From NCBI RefSeq assembly GCF_042660285.1, contig NZ_JBHSTP010000001.1, positions 1,178,001 through 1,242,000 of the forward strand: DNA of 64,000 bases. Direction: 5' to 3'. The notes below the pieces were generated by a model. The model searched no databases, was not told where the DNA came from, and was given only the letters and a program-made list of their open reading frames with translations. Positions 36,594 through 45,711 of this stretch are shown here, one piece after another. Origin of the DNA: Luethyella okanaganae (GTDB lineage Bacteria > Actinomycetota > Actinomycetes > Actinomycetales > Microbacteriaceae). The first letter of the stretch is position 1. Every line of letters begins with the position of its first letter. A program made the translations under genes and the position numbers.

Positions 36594-37397
36594 TCACGAC
36601 GGGCTGTGTGTCTCCGATGGGGGAGTGTACGGTGCAGCGTCCGGACGTTTCGGGGTGACGAAGTCGCCGGAGGACTGGTGCCTGATCCGTCGCAGCACCC
36701 ACGGCACGAGATACTCCCGCGCCCATTGCAGATCCTCGACGCGCGCCTGTCTCCAGGTGCTTCCTGGCATGGGTTTGGGTTTGAGTGGTTCGAGGGTGTT
36801 GTCGACATTGAGCGCGGCGAGCACCATGCGCGCGACGGTGTGATGCCCGAGGGCGTTGAGATGGAGGCGGTCGGGCGCCCACATGCGCGGGTCCTGGATC
36901 TCGGTGAGAGCCCAGAGGTCCGCCACGATGCAGTCGTGTCTCGCGGCGATGCCGCGTAGATTCTCGTTGTAGATCGCGACCTTGCCCCGGATCCCGCGGA
37001 ACACGGGGGAGAACCCTACATCGGCGCCTGTGAACAGCAGGATCGTCGCATTGTCGCGGCCGAGACGTTCGATGGCGGTCTCGAAGCGCGCAGAGATCTC
37101 ATCCGGGTCGGTGCCGGGCCTGATGACGTCGTTGCCTCCCGCGGAGATGGTCACGAGGTCTGGATGGAGCCCGAGAGCAGGCTTGATCTGCTCGTCGACG
37201 ATCTGCTGGATGAGTTTGCCGCGCACGGCGAGGTTCGCGTAGGCGAAGTCGTCGCTGCCCTGGCTGAGGACCTCTGCGACACGGTCGGCCCAACCACGGT
37301 GTCCGCCGGGGCTCGTGGGCTCCGGGTCGCCGATGCCTTCGGTGAACGAGTCGCCGATGGCGACGTAGCGGGACCAGGGATGCAGCACTTCGGTCAT
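36594..37397 (-). CDS. SGNH/GDSL hydrolase
   Basis: 267 aa from ATG 37397. Block I AIGDSFTEG with catalytic Ser near residue 17, block III GGND near 95, and block V DRLHLNALGH near 195 carrying Asp and His. No signal peptide, so a cytoplasmic esterase or lipase-like enzyme. Substrate unknown. The upstream extension of the frame is rejected because the GDS block normally sits near the N-terminus. Confidence 0.9.
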   Translation of the reverse strand: MTEVLHPWSRYVAIGDSFTEGIGDPEPTSPGGHRGWADRVAEVLSQGSDDFAYANLAVRGKLIQQIVDEQIKPALGLHPDLVTISAGGNDVIRPGTDPDEISARFETAIERLGRDNATILLFTGADVGFSPVFRGIRGKVAIYNENLRGIAARHDCIVADLWALTEIQDPRMWAPDRLHLNALGHHTVARMVLAALNVDNTLEPLKPKPMPGSTWRQARVEDLQWAREYLVPWVLRRIRHQSSGDFVTPKRPDAAPYTPPSETHSPS

Positions 37398-37500
37398 GAG
37401 TCCATTCTGCACTCTCCTCTCCGCACCGATCCGGCCATCCGATGGGTCGTGCGAGATCGCCTCTACGCGGATCACGTTTCCGCGCGTAGCCGGAAACGGG

Positions 37501-37506
37501 TAGATT
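37501..37506 (+). promoter_or_regulatory. -10 box upstream of the helicase gene
   Basis: TAGATT ends 8 nt before the GTG at 37515, consistent with a leaderless message. Confidence 0.4.
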
Positions 37507-37514
37507 CTTGTCGA

Positions 37515-39326
37515 GTGAGCACACCGATTCCCTCTGGGCACCTAGCGGGCACCTCGGCCGCGGAACACCTCTCACCGGCCTTCCCCGAGCGCGCCGCCTG
37601 GGGGACCGCCAGCAAGCTTAGAGCCTGGCAGGCCGAGGCGCTCGAGGCGTACTTCGAGAGACAGCCACGTGACTTTCTCGCCGCGGCGACGCCCGGCGCC
37701 GGCAAGACGACGTTCGCCCTCCGCCTCGCCGCTGAACTGCGAGCCCGTCGCGAGATCGACCGGATCACGGTCGTCGCCCCGACCGAGCATCTCAAGAGGC
37801 AGTGGGCGGATGCCGCCGCGCGAGCGGGAATCCGGCTCGACCCGAGCTTCAAGAACAGTCACGGCGGCTACGGCCGGCACTTCCACGGAGTCGCCGTGAC
37901 CTACGCCCAGGTAGCCACCCGGGCTGCGCTGCACCGCGAGCTCACGATGTCCGGTCGTACCCTCGTCATCCTCGACGAGGTGCACCACGGCGGTGACGCT
38001 CTCAGCTGGGGCGACGCCATCCGTGAGGCGTTCGAGCCGGCGACGCGCCGGCTGTCGCTCACCGGAACCCCGTTCCGTTCCGACACCGCACCGATCCCCT
38101 TCGTGCGGTACGCGCCGGATGAGCAGGGCATCCGCACGTCCCTCACAGACTACAACTACGGCTACGGTCGGGCGCTCGGCGACGGCGTCGTACGCCCCGT
38201 CTTGTTCATGGTCTACGCGGGGCACATGAAGTGGCGCACTCGCGCGGGCGACGAGATGGAGGCGAAGCTCGGCGAGGGCAACACCAAGGACATCACCTCT
38301 CAGGCCTGGCGCACCGCTCTCGAGCCGACGGGGGAGTGGATCCCCGCGGTGCTGCGGGCTGCCGACAAGCGGTTGAGCGAGGTACGGCACAGCATCCCGG
38401 ATGCAGGCGGACTCGTCATCGCCACCGACCACTATGCGGCGCGCTCCTACGCGAGGATCCTCGAGGACCTCACGGGCGACGAGGTCACCGTGGTGCTCTC
38501 CGACGAGAAAGAGGCCAGCGACCGGATCGAGGCGTTCTCCACGAGCACGAGCCGATGGATGGTCGCCGTGCGCATGGTGTCCGAGGGAGTCGACGTGCCC
38601 AGGCTCGCGGTCGGGGTGTACGCGACATCCGCCGCCACACCGCTGTTCTTCGCTCAGGCGATCGGCCGGTTCGTGCGTGCCCGTCGACGCGGAGAGACCG
38701 CTTCGGTGTTCCTGCCTAACGTGCCGCAGCTCATGGCGCTCGCCTCGCAGCTCGAACTCGAACGGGATCACGCGCTCGACCGTATCGGCGAAGACGAGGA
38801 GGGCGACCTTTACAACCCGGAAGACGCCATGATCGCCGCGGCGAACCGTGACGAGAAGGCGTCGGAGACGTTGACGGGCGAGTTCGCCTTCCAAGCGCTC
38901 GACTCTCAGGCGACCTTCGACCGGGTGGTGTACGACGGTCACGAGTTCGGCACCCTCGCCGAGCCCGGAAGCGACGAGGAGTACGACTTCATCGGGATTC
39001 CCGGGTTGCTCGAACCTGAGCAGGTTTCCGAGCTCCTGCGCCAACGGCAGGCGAGACAGGCACGCAGGGCCTTCGAACGGCGTAAGAGCAAACCCGAGAA
39101 CGAGCCCACCGCCGACGAGCCGGTCGCGCTCTATCGCACTCTCAAGGAGCAGAGGACGCTCCTCAACAGCCTCGTCGGAATGTGGGCCAAGCTGTCCGGC
39201 GAGCCGCACGGCATCGTGCACGCGGAGTTACGCAGACTGTGCGGGGGTCCCGCTGTGCCTCAGGCGAGCGTCACCCAGCTCCAAGCGCGCATCGAACTGC
39301 TGCGCAAGCGCCTCGGCTCGCACTGA
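37515..39326 (+). CDS. DEAD/DEAH-box superfamily II helicase
   Basis: 603 aa from GTG 37515. Motif I ATPGAGKTTFALRLA near residue 57, motif II LDEVHHGG, motif III LTGTPFRSDT, motif V VSEGVDVPRLAVGVYAT and motif VI QAIGRFVRARRRGE. The C-terminal 120 residues are charged and helical. Related to single-polypeptide actinobacterial helicases of unknown role; ResIII-like core without nuclease or methylase partners nearby, so restriction is not indicated. Confidence 0.88.
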   Translation: MSTPIPSGHLAGTSAAEHLSPAFPERAAWGTASKLRAWQAEALEAYFERQPRDFLAAATPGAGKTTFALRLAAELRARREIDRITVVAPTEHLKRQWADAAARAGIRLDPSFKNSHGGYGRHFHGVAVTYAQVATRAALHRELTMSGRTLVILDEVHHGGDALSWGDAIREAFEPATRRLSLTGTPFRSDTAPIPFVRYAPDEQGIRTSLTDYNYGYGRALGDGVVRPVLFMVYAGHMKWRTRAGDEMEAKLGEGNTKDITSQAWRTALEPTGEWIPAVLRAADKRLSEVRHSIPDAGGLVIATDHYAARSYARILEDLTGDEVTVVLSDEKEASDRIEAFSTSTSRWMVAVRMVSEGVDVPRLAVGVYATSAATPLFFAQAIGRFVRARRRGETASVFLPNVPQLMALASQLELERDHALDRIGEDEEGDLYNPEDAMIAAANRDEKASETLTGEFAFQALDSQATFDRVVYDGHEFGTLAEPGSDEEYDFIGIPGLLEPEQVSELLRQRQARQARRAFERRKSKPENEPTADEPVALYRTLKEQRTLLNSLVGMWAKLSGEPHGIVHAELRRLCGGPAVPQASVTQLQARIELLRKRLGSH

Positions 39327-39414
39327 GAGAGGGCCTGCGCCGGGGGTCGGTCAGGGTACATACGGAGTCTGCAGAGACTATCAAAGTTGATCGAAGGTGC
39401 TAAGGAACCAAATG

Positions 39415-39429
39415 ATATTCTTAGAATAT
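39415..39429. promoter_or_regulatory. 15-bp palindrome over the -10 box of an lrp gene
   Basis: ATATTCTTAGAATAT is a perfect palindrome around a central T. The -10 candidate TAGAAT (39422-39427) lies inside it, so binding there would block transcription. Likely autoregulation by the Lrp protein downstream. Confidence 0.5.
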
Positions 39430-39456
39430 TCTGCACAATGAGGAGCATGGACGCCG

Positions 39457-39939
39457 ATGGAGTCGAAAAAGTCCGACCTTGATCGAGTGGACCGGGCGTT
39501 GCTTCGGGCGCTCTCCGTGAACGCGCGCGCATCGGGTGCGGCCCTTGCCGCCGAGGTCGGTGTCGCCGAGTCGACGGTGTCATTGCGGCTGCGCCGCTTG
39601 CAGTCCCTCGGCTACATCCGCGGTTTCCATGTCGACATCGATCTCGCCAATCTCGGGGCGTCGTTGCAGGCGCTCATCTCGGTGCGTCTGGCCAAACACG
39701 CGCGCAGCGAGATCGACGCCTTCCGGGACGCCGCTCCCCACCTGCCCGGCGTACTCGGATTGTTCCACATGGCAGGTGCCGACGACTACCTGCTGCACGT
39801 GGCGGCGCACGACGCGACCGAGCTCCGCGATTTCGTACTCACCCACCTGACCGGGCACCCGGCTGTCGCGCACACCGAGACGAACCTCATCTTCGAGCAC
39901 GCCGACGGAGACGGCTGGCACGAGTTGCTCAAGGAATAA
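39457..39939 (+). CDS. Lrp/AsnC-family regulator
   Basis: 160 aa from ATG 39457 with AGGAGC 10 nt upstream; the ATG at 39447 is in another frame and stops quickly. Helix-turn-helix at about residues 8-55 (LLRALSVNARASGAAL, VGVAESTVSLRL), ligand domain with HMAGADDYLLHVAA. Single gene with its own palindromic promoter. Target unknown. Confidence 0.9.
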   Translation: MESKKSDLDRVDRALLRALSVNARASGAALAAEVGVAESTVSLRLRRLQSLGYIRGFHVDIDLANLGASLQALISVRLAKHARSEIDAFRDAAPHLPGVLGLFHMAGADDYLLHVAAHDATELRDFVLTHLTGHPAVAHTETNLIFEHADGDGWHELLKE

Positions 39940-39950
39940 CCGAGGCAAGC

Positions 39951-39974
39951 GGGTCGCCGGCCGTTCGGCGGCCC
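39951..39974 (+). terminator. Hairpin after the Lrp gene
   Basis: GGGTCGCC (39951-39958) pairs with GGCGGCCC (39967-39974), eight pairs including one G-U, 8-nt loop, no T-tract. Confidence 0.45.
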
Positions 39975-40133
39975 GAAATGCTGCCAATAAGGTTGCGAGG
40001 GGCTGTTCATCAGGCCTTCCGCGCGGCTAACGTTGGTCGAGGGGATATCTCGAACGGCTCCAACGGCCCGCCATCGACAGAATCGGTCACCCCCTTAGCC
40101 CCTCGTCCCGTCCCACAGGAGGCTCCGCCGCAC

Positions 40134-41246
40134 ATGGGTACCGACACGCCCGCAACCTCAGACCCCGCCGCGTTCCAGGCCGGCCCCTCGGAACTGCGTC
40201 GCTGGAGACAGTACCTCGCGAACGAACGCGCAGAGGCGAGCGTCTACCTGGCACTCGCCGAGCGGCGCAGCGGAGAGGAACGCGAGATACTGCTCGCCCT
40301 CGCCGAAGCGGAGAGACGCCACGAGAAGCACTGGCGGGTCATGCTCGGCGACGATGCAGGAACATCGGTCAAGGCCGACATCCGCACCCGTGGCCTCGGC
40401 TTTCTGGCCCGCAGCTTCGGGTCGATCTTCGTGCTCGCTCTCGCTCAGCGCGCCGAGAGCCGTTCGCCGTATGCCGACGACCCGCATGCGACGGCCGCCA
40501 TGGCGGCTGACGAGCGGATTCACGAAGAAGTCGTGCGGGGTCTTGCGGCGCGTGGGCGCAAGCGGTTGTCCGGAACGTTTCGAGCGGCGGTCTTCGGTGC
40601 CAACGACGGCCTCGTCAGCAATCTCGCGCTCGTGCTCGGCATCAGCGCGTCGGGTGTCCCGAACAGCGTCGTGCTGTTCACTGGTGTCGCCGGCCTGCTC
40701 GCCGGCGCGCTGTCGATGGGTGCGGGCGAGTACGTCTCGGTGCGCTCGCAACGAGAGTTGCTCGAGGCCTCCGCTCCGGACCCGGGGGCTCGAACTGTGC
40801 TGCCAGACCTCGACGTCAACGCCAATGAGCTCGCCCTCGTCTACCGGGCGCGTGGAATGGCCGAGAGCCAGGCGACAGCCCGGGCAGCACGCGTGATCGC
40901 CGGGATCCACGCGAAGGAGTCCGCTCCCGCAACCGGCCCGATCGACCGGGCCGATGATCACGAGGCGATCGGAACCGGAATCGGGGCCGCTCTCTCCAGC
41001 TTCTGCTTCTTCGCGTCCGGTGCGCTCATCCCCGTATTGCCGTATCTCCTCGGACTGCAAGGCCTCATTGCCGTCATCGTGTCGGTCGTCCTGGTGGGAA
41101 TCGCGTTGTCGATCACGGGCGCGGTCGTCGGACTGCTCTCTGGAGCGCCGCCATTGCGCAGGGCATTGCGTCAGCTTGCGATCGGTTTCGGAGCCGCCGC
41201 GGTCACCTATGCGCTGGGTCTCCTCTTCGGCACGACGCTGGGGTAG
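40134..41246 (+). CDS. Ferritin-like/VIT1 fusion membrane transporter (MbfA-like)
   Basis: 370 aa from ATG 40134 with AGGAGG upstream; the longer frame is rejected. Residues about 15-140 form a rubrerythrin-like di-iron domain (NERAEASVYLALAER; EAERRHEKHW; DERIHEEVV supply Glu/His ligands). The C-terminal part is a VIT1/CCC1 domain with FGANDGLVSNLALVLG and about five helices. In the family, the iron domain senses or loads iron and the membrane part exports Fe(II) or Mn(II). Confidence 0.9.
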   Translation: MGTDTPATSDPAAFQAGPSELRRWRQYLANERAEASVYLALAERRSGEEREILLALAEAERRHEKHWRVMLGDDAGTSVKADIRTRGLGFLARSFGSIFVLALAQRAESRSPYADDPHATAAMAADERIHEEVVRGLAARGRKRLSGTFRAAVFGANDGLVSNLALVLGISASGVPNSVVLFTGVAGLLAGALSMGAGEYVSVRSQRELLEASAPDPGARTVLPDLDVNANELALVYRARGMAESQATARAARVIAGIHAKESAPATGPIDRADDHEAIGTGIGAALSSFCFFASGALIPVLPYLLGLQGLIAVIVSVVLVGIALSITGAVVGLLSGAPPLRRALRQLAIGFGAAAVTYALGLLFGTTLG

Positions 41247-41396
41247 CCGACCGGCTGATGTGGTCACTCGTGAGCGGAGCGCCGATTCCGCAGGAACGCC
41301 GCGTTCAAGTGTGCAGGCCTTGGAATCTGTCGGTGGCTCGGTCGGGGTGGCTCGGGTCATGCGGATGTGCCATCCCGAACCACCGGCTACAGCGGG

Positions 41397-42239
41397 TCAG
41401 GCCGGAACCGTGACGAAGTCGATGAGCTGCTCCACCCGTCCGAGGAGCGTCGGCTCCAGGTCGGCATAGCTGCGGACCCGACCCAGAATGCGCTGCCAAG
41501 CCCTGGCGATGTCCGCCTGATCCTCGTGCGGCCAACCCAGCGCCTCGCAGATGCCGTGCTTCCACTCGATCGATCGAGGAACCATCGGCCATTGCTCGAG
41601 ACCGATCCGTCCGGGTTTCACCGCTTGCCAGATATCGACGTACGGATGCCCGACCACGAGCACATGCGCGCCGAATGGCCCCTCCGCAACCGCTTCGGCG
41701 ATACGGCTCTCTTTCGATCCGGGAACGAGATGGTCGACGAGCACACCGACCCGTCGCCCCACGCTCGGAGCGAACTCGCGCACGATCGCGTCGAGATCGT
41801 CGACACCCTCCAGATACTCCACGACGACGCCCTCGACGCGCAGATCGGCACCCCACACCCGTTCGACGAGCTCCGCGTCGTGGCGGCCCTCGACGAAGAT
41901 CCGGCTGGGCAGGGCAACGCGCGCCTTGGCGTCCGCCACTGCGAACGAGCCGGATGCGGTGCGCGCACGCCCGGCCGGTGCTTGCGCCTTCGGGGGTGTG
42001 AGCACGACGGGGTCCCCATCGATCAGGAAACCGGGCCCGAGCGGAAAAAGACGATGCTTGCCGAAGCGGTCCTCGAGCGTGACGATGTTCTTCTCCACCC
42101 GCACGACGGCGCCGCAGAATCCCGTCGCGGCCTCTTCGATCACGAGATCTCGCACAGCCTCGCGCTGCGGAATCGTCGTGCGACCGACGGCACGCCAATC
42201 TCCGAAGAGCACGTCGGAACCGTATCTGTCGTTCATCAC
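41397..42239 (-). CDS. DUF3097 protein
   Basis: 280 aa; M1 and M2 are both possible starts. N-terminal RYGSDVLFGDWRAVGRTT and a Toprim-like core with SRIFVEGRHDAELVERVWG near residue 112 and VGVLVDHLVPGSKESR, including acidic residues that could bind metal. Conserved in actinobacteria, function unknown. It lies 64 nt downstream of dnaE2 on the same strand and may be co-transcribed. Confidence 0.88.
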   Translation of the reverse strand: MMNDRYGSDVLFGDWRAVGRTTIPQREAVRDLVIEEAATGFCGAVVRVEKNIVTLEDRFGKHRLFPLGPGFLIDGDPVVLTPPKAQAPAGRARTASGSFAVADAKARVALPSRIFVEGRHDAELVERVWGADLRVEGVVVEYLEGVDDLDAIVREFAPSVGRRVGVLVDHLVPGSKESRIAEAVAEGPFGAHVLVVGHPYVDIWQAVKPGRIGLEQWPMVPRSIEWKHGICEALGWPHEDQADIARAWQRILGRVRSYADLEPTLLGRVEQLIDFVTVPA

Positions 42240-42303
42240 CGATCGAGGCTAACCGCTTCTCCGTCGATGACTGGGCAGGCGCACGGACGGCGATTCGAAA
42301 CCG

Positions 42304-45300
42304 TCATTGGAAGTCCCGCGACCGAATGCGTGCTGCGACGCCGAGGGTCTCGAAACGATCCGCCACGAGGTTGACGACGCCGTCATCCGAGCGTTCGAGT
42401 ATGCCGCGTACGAGGAGTGCCGGGGATTCACGGGCGATCTTGCGGTAACGGTTCCAGACGCCGACTCCGGCGATCACGTTGAGGATCCCGGTCTCGTCCT
42501 CGATGTTGATGAAGGTGATCCCGCTCGCCGTCGCCGGACGCTGCCGGTGGGTGACCACTCCGCCCACTTCGACACGCCGCCCGGACTCCGCGGTGGTCAG
42601 CCGATCGATCGGAACGACTCCGCGCTCCCCGAGAGCCTTCCGCACATGGCGGATAGGGTGATCGCCCGGGGAGATCCCCGTCGCCCAGAGGTCGTAGCTC
42701 ATCTGCTCGGCCTCGCTCAGCATCGGGAGCAACGGCGGCTGCACGAAGACGACAGATCCCTCGAGGTAGCTCGCCCTGTTCTGCGCCGCGTCGCCGGCGA
42801 CCCAGAGGGACTCACGTCGTTCCAGGCCGAGTGAACCGAACGCGCCGGCGGTGGCGAGCGCCTCGAGCTGCTCCGTGTTCAGGCCGACCCGACGTGCGAC
42901 ATCCGCCATGCTGGCATAGGGGCCTCCAGACTCCCGTTCGTCGACGATGCGCTCGGCGAGTGGAACGCCGATCGAAGTGACGTCTGCGAGTCCGAGCCGC
43001 ACGACGAAGGCGGCATCCCGTCGATGTGCACCTGTCTCGTCTGGCGTCGAGCGGTCGAAGTCCTTCGGCACCGGCGGCTGGATCCGATCCAGGCACTCCG
43101 GCCTTCCGGTCGGCCCCGCCGACACGCCGTCGTGAAGCTCCAGGCTGGCGTGCACGGTCGAACGCAGGATGTCTGGACGCCTCACCTCGACACCGTGCCG
43201 TTGCGCATCCGCCGTGAGCGTCTGCGGCGAGTAGAACCCCATCGGCTGGGCGCGCAACAGCGCCGCGAGGAACGCGGCGGGATAGTGGAGCTTGAGCCAG
43301 GAGCTCGCATAGACGAGCAGGGCGAAGCTGAGGGAATGACTCTCGGCGAAGCCGAAGTTCGCGAAGGCCTCGATCTTGCCGTAGACATTGTCGGCGACCT
43401 CTTCGGTGATGCCGTTCGCTGCCATGCCTGCGTAGAGCTTGTCTTTGAGCCTGCCGATCTTCTCGACGCCACGCTTCGAGCCCATCGCCCGACGGAGCTG
43501 GTCTGCGTCCTCCGCGGTACACCCACCGATCACCATCGCCATCTGCATGAGCTGTTCCTGAAAAAGTGGCACGCCGAGGGTGCGCTCGAGCACCGGTTTC
43601 ACAGAGGGATGAAGGTAGGTGACGGCCTCCTTGCCGGTCTTGCGCCGGATGTAAGGATGCACAGCGCCGCCCTGGATCGGGCCCGGCCGGATGAGAGCGA
43701 TCTCAACCACCAGCTCGTAGAACTCGCGCGGCTTCAACCGGGGGAGCGTCGCCATCTGGGCACGGCTCTCCACCTGGAAGACGCCGATCGCATCCGCCCG
43801 GCACAGCATGTCGTAGACGCCGGCCTCCTCCTTGGGGATGGCGTCGAGGGTCCAGTCCTCGCCGAGAGACTCCCGCGCGAGGTCGAAGCAGTACTGCAGA
43901 GCGGCGAGCATGCCGAGGCCGAGCAAGTCGAACTTGACCAGCCCCATCCAGGCGCAGTCGTCCTTATCCCATTGCAGAACGGTGCGATTCTCCTTGCGGG
44001 CGTGCTCGATCGGGCAGACCTCGCCCACCGGGCGGTCGGTGAGCACCATGCCGCCGGAGTGGATGCCGAGGTGGCGTGGAAACGTCATCACCTGCGCGGC
44101 GAGGTCCAGCACCGGGCCTGGCACGTCGTGGTCGGTGTCGGAGATGCTGCCTCCCCAGCGTTCCATCTGCCTCGACCAGGCATCTTGCTGGCCCGCGCTG
44201 TAGCCGAGCGCCTTCGCCATGTCGCGCACCGCGGCTCGAGGCCGGTAGCTGATCACATTCGCCACCTGAGCGGCATTGTGCCTGCCGTACGTTTCGTAGA
44301 CGTACTGGATCACCTCCTCGCGTCGATCGGAGTCGAAGTCGACGTCGATGTCGGGCTCCTCGTCGCGCATGCTGGACAGAAACCGTTCGAACGGCAGATT
44401 GTAGAAGATGGCGTCGACAGCGGTCACATCGAGCAGGTAGCAGACAGCCGAGCTCGCCGCCGAACCGCGCCCCTGGCACAGGATGCCACGGCTTCTGGCC
44501 TCGCGCACGATGTCGTAGACGATGAGGAAGTAGCCGGAGAAGTCCTTCGCCTCGATGACCGCGAGCTCGTTCTCGATGCGTTCCCGCACTTGCTCGAGTC
44601 GATCGGGGTATTTCTTCGCGGCACCACGCCAGACCAGCTCGCGCAGCCAACTCATCGGCGTATGCCCAGCGGGAACCTCCTGTCGTGGCAGGTGCGGCCG
44701 GGCGCTGCGGAGAGTGAAGGCGAGCTCGTCGGCGAAGTCCACCGTGCGGGTCACTGCTCCGGGGAAGCGTGTGAAGCGGGCAGCCATCTCGGCGCCGCTG
44801 CGCAGATGGGCGGAGGGAGAGGCGGGCAGCCAGCCGTCCAGCTCGTCGAGGCTGCGTCGGGCACGCACCGCCGCGAGCGCCGCGGCGAGTCGATGCTCAC
44901 CCGGGGTCGCGTAGTGAACGGCGTTCGTGGCGACGACGGGCAGACCGGCCTCGGCTGCGAGCTCTGCGAGCGCGTCGTTGATGCTGCTGTCGAGCGGATG
45001 CCCGTGATCGAACAGCTCCACGGCCACGTTGTCCCGTCCGAAACGCTGCACGAGGCGGTCCAGTTCGCGCACCGCTGCTGTGGCGCCGTCGGCGGCGAGC
45101 GCCTGACGCACACCGCCTTTGCGGCATCCGCTCAGCACAAGCCATTCACCGCCCGCCCGCTCGCCGAGTTCGTCGAGATCGTAGACAGGGCGACCCTTCT
45201 CCTCACCGTCGAGCTGCCCGGAGGTGATCGCAGCCGCGAGCCGGTGGTAGCCGCCTTCGCCGCGCGCCAGCACCAGCAGATGGCTGCCCAGTGGATCGGC

Positions 45301-45711
45301 GACACCGTTCTGCGGGTGGTCGAGTCCGAGCGAGAGCTCGGCGCCGAACACGGTCTTGACCCGTGGGTAGCTCTCGGCCGTCTCGGCGAAGCGCACGATT
45401 CCGTAGAAGCCGTCGTGGTCGGTGAGTGCGATGCCGTGCAGACCGAGCCTGGTCGCCTCCTCGAACAACTGCTCGGGGGAGCTCGCTCCGTCGAGAAAGC
45501 TGTAGTGCGAGTGGACGTGCAACTCGGCATAGGGAACGAGCGACTCCGCCGGCGACCGGTCGATCGGCTTCGGTCGATAGGCGTCCCGCTTGCGCGACCA
45601 GCCGGAAGCGTCGCCTCCATCGCCGTACGACCGTCGCCTGTCTGGGCGCGGATCGTCGGAGAGGGTGCGTTCGAACTCCGACCACGGGGTCGCCGGATTG
45701 TTCCAGCCCAT
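42304..45711 (-). CDS. dnaE2: Error-prone DNA polymerase DnaE2
   Basis: 1135 aa from the ATG that overlaps the imuB stop. PHP domain AELHVHSHYSFLDG near residue 62, polymerase palm with PDIDVDFDSDRREEV near residue 453, QEQLMQMAMVIGG, and a C-terminal OB domain (GGVVTHRQRPATASGITFIN). DnaE2 performs translesion synthesis with ImuA' and ImuB after DNA damage and drives induced mutagenesis. It depends on the imuB promoter, which here abuts an insertion element. Confidence 0.95.
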   Translation of the reverse strand: MGWNNPATPWSEFERTLSDDPRPDRRRSYGDGGDASGWSRKRDAYRPKPIDRSPAESLVPYAELHVHSHYSFLDGASSPEQLFEEATRLGLHGIALTDHDGFYGIVRFAETAESYPRVKTVFGAELSLGLDHPQNGVADPLGSHLLVLARGEGGYHRLAAAITSGQLDGEEKGRPVYDLDELGERAGGEWLVLSGCRKGGVRQALAADGATAAVRELDRLVQRFGRDNVAVELFDHGHPLDSSINDALAELAAEAGLPVVATNAVHYATPGEHRLAAALAAVRARRSLDELDGWLPASPSAHLRSGAEMAARFTRFPGAVTRTVDFADELAFTLRSARPHLPRQEVPAGHTPMSWLRELVWRGAAKKYPDRLEQVRERIENELAVIEAKDFSGYFLIVYDIVREARSRGILCQGRGSAASSAVCYLLDVTAVDAIFYNLPFERFLSSMRDEEPDIDVDFDSDRREEVIQYVYETYGRHNAAQVANVISYRPRAAVRDMAKALGYSAGQQDAWSRQMERWGGSISDTDHDVPGPVLDLAAQVMTFPRHLGIHSGGMVLTDRPVGEVCPIEHARKENRTVLQWDKDDCAWMGLVKFDLLGLGMLAALQYCFDLARESLGEDWTLDAIPKEEAGVYDMLCRADAIGVFQVESRAQMATLPRLKPREFYELVVEIALIRPGPIQGGAVHPYIRRKTGKEAVTYLHPSVKPVLERTLGVPLFQEQLMQMAMVIGGCTAEDADQLRRAMGSKRGVEKIGRLKDKLYAGMAANGITEEVADNVYGKIEAFANFGFAESHSLSFALLVYASSWLKLHYPAAFLAALLRAQPMGFYSPQTLTADAQRHGVEVRRPDILRSTVHASLELHDGVSAGPTGRPECLDRIQPPVPKDFDRSTPDETGAHRRDAAFVVRLGLADVTSIGVPLAERIVDERESGGPYASMADVARRVGLNTEQLEALATAGAFGSLGLERRESLWVAGDAAQNRASYLEGSVVFVQPPLLPMLSEAEQMSYDLWATGISPGDHPIRHVRKALGERGVVPIDRLTTAESGRRVEVGGVVTHRQRPATASGITFINIEDETGILNVIAGVGVWNRYRKIARESPALLVRGILERSDDGVVNLVADRFETLGVAARIRSRDFQ

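Noticed and set aside
37515..39326. Restriction or defence-type helicase
   Set aside because: The ResIII-like core is common in single housekeeping helicases; no methylase, nuclease or other defence gene is beside it.
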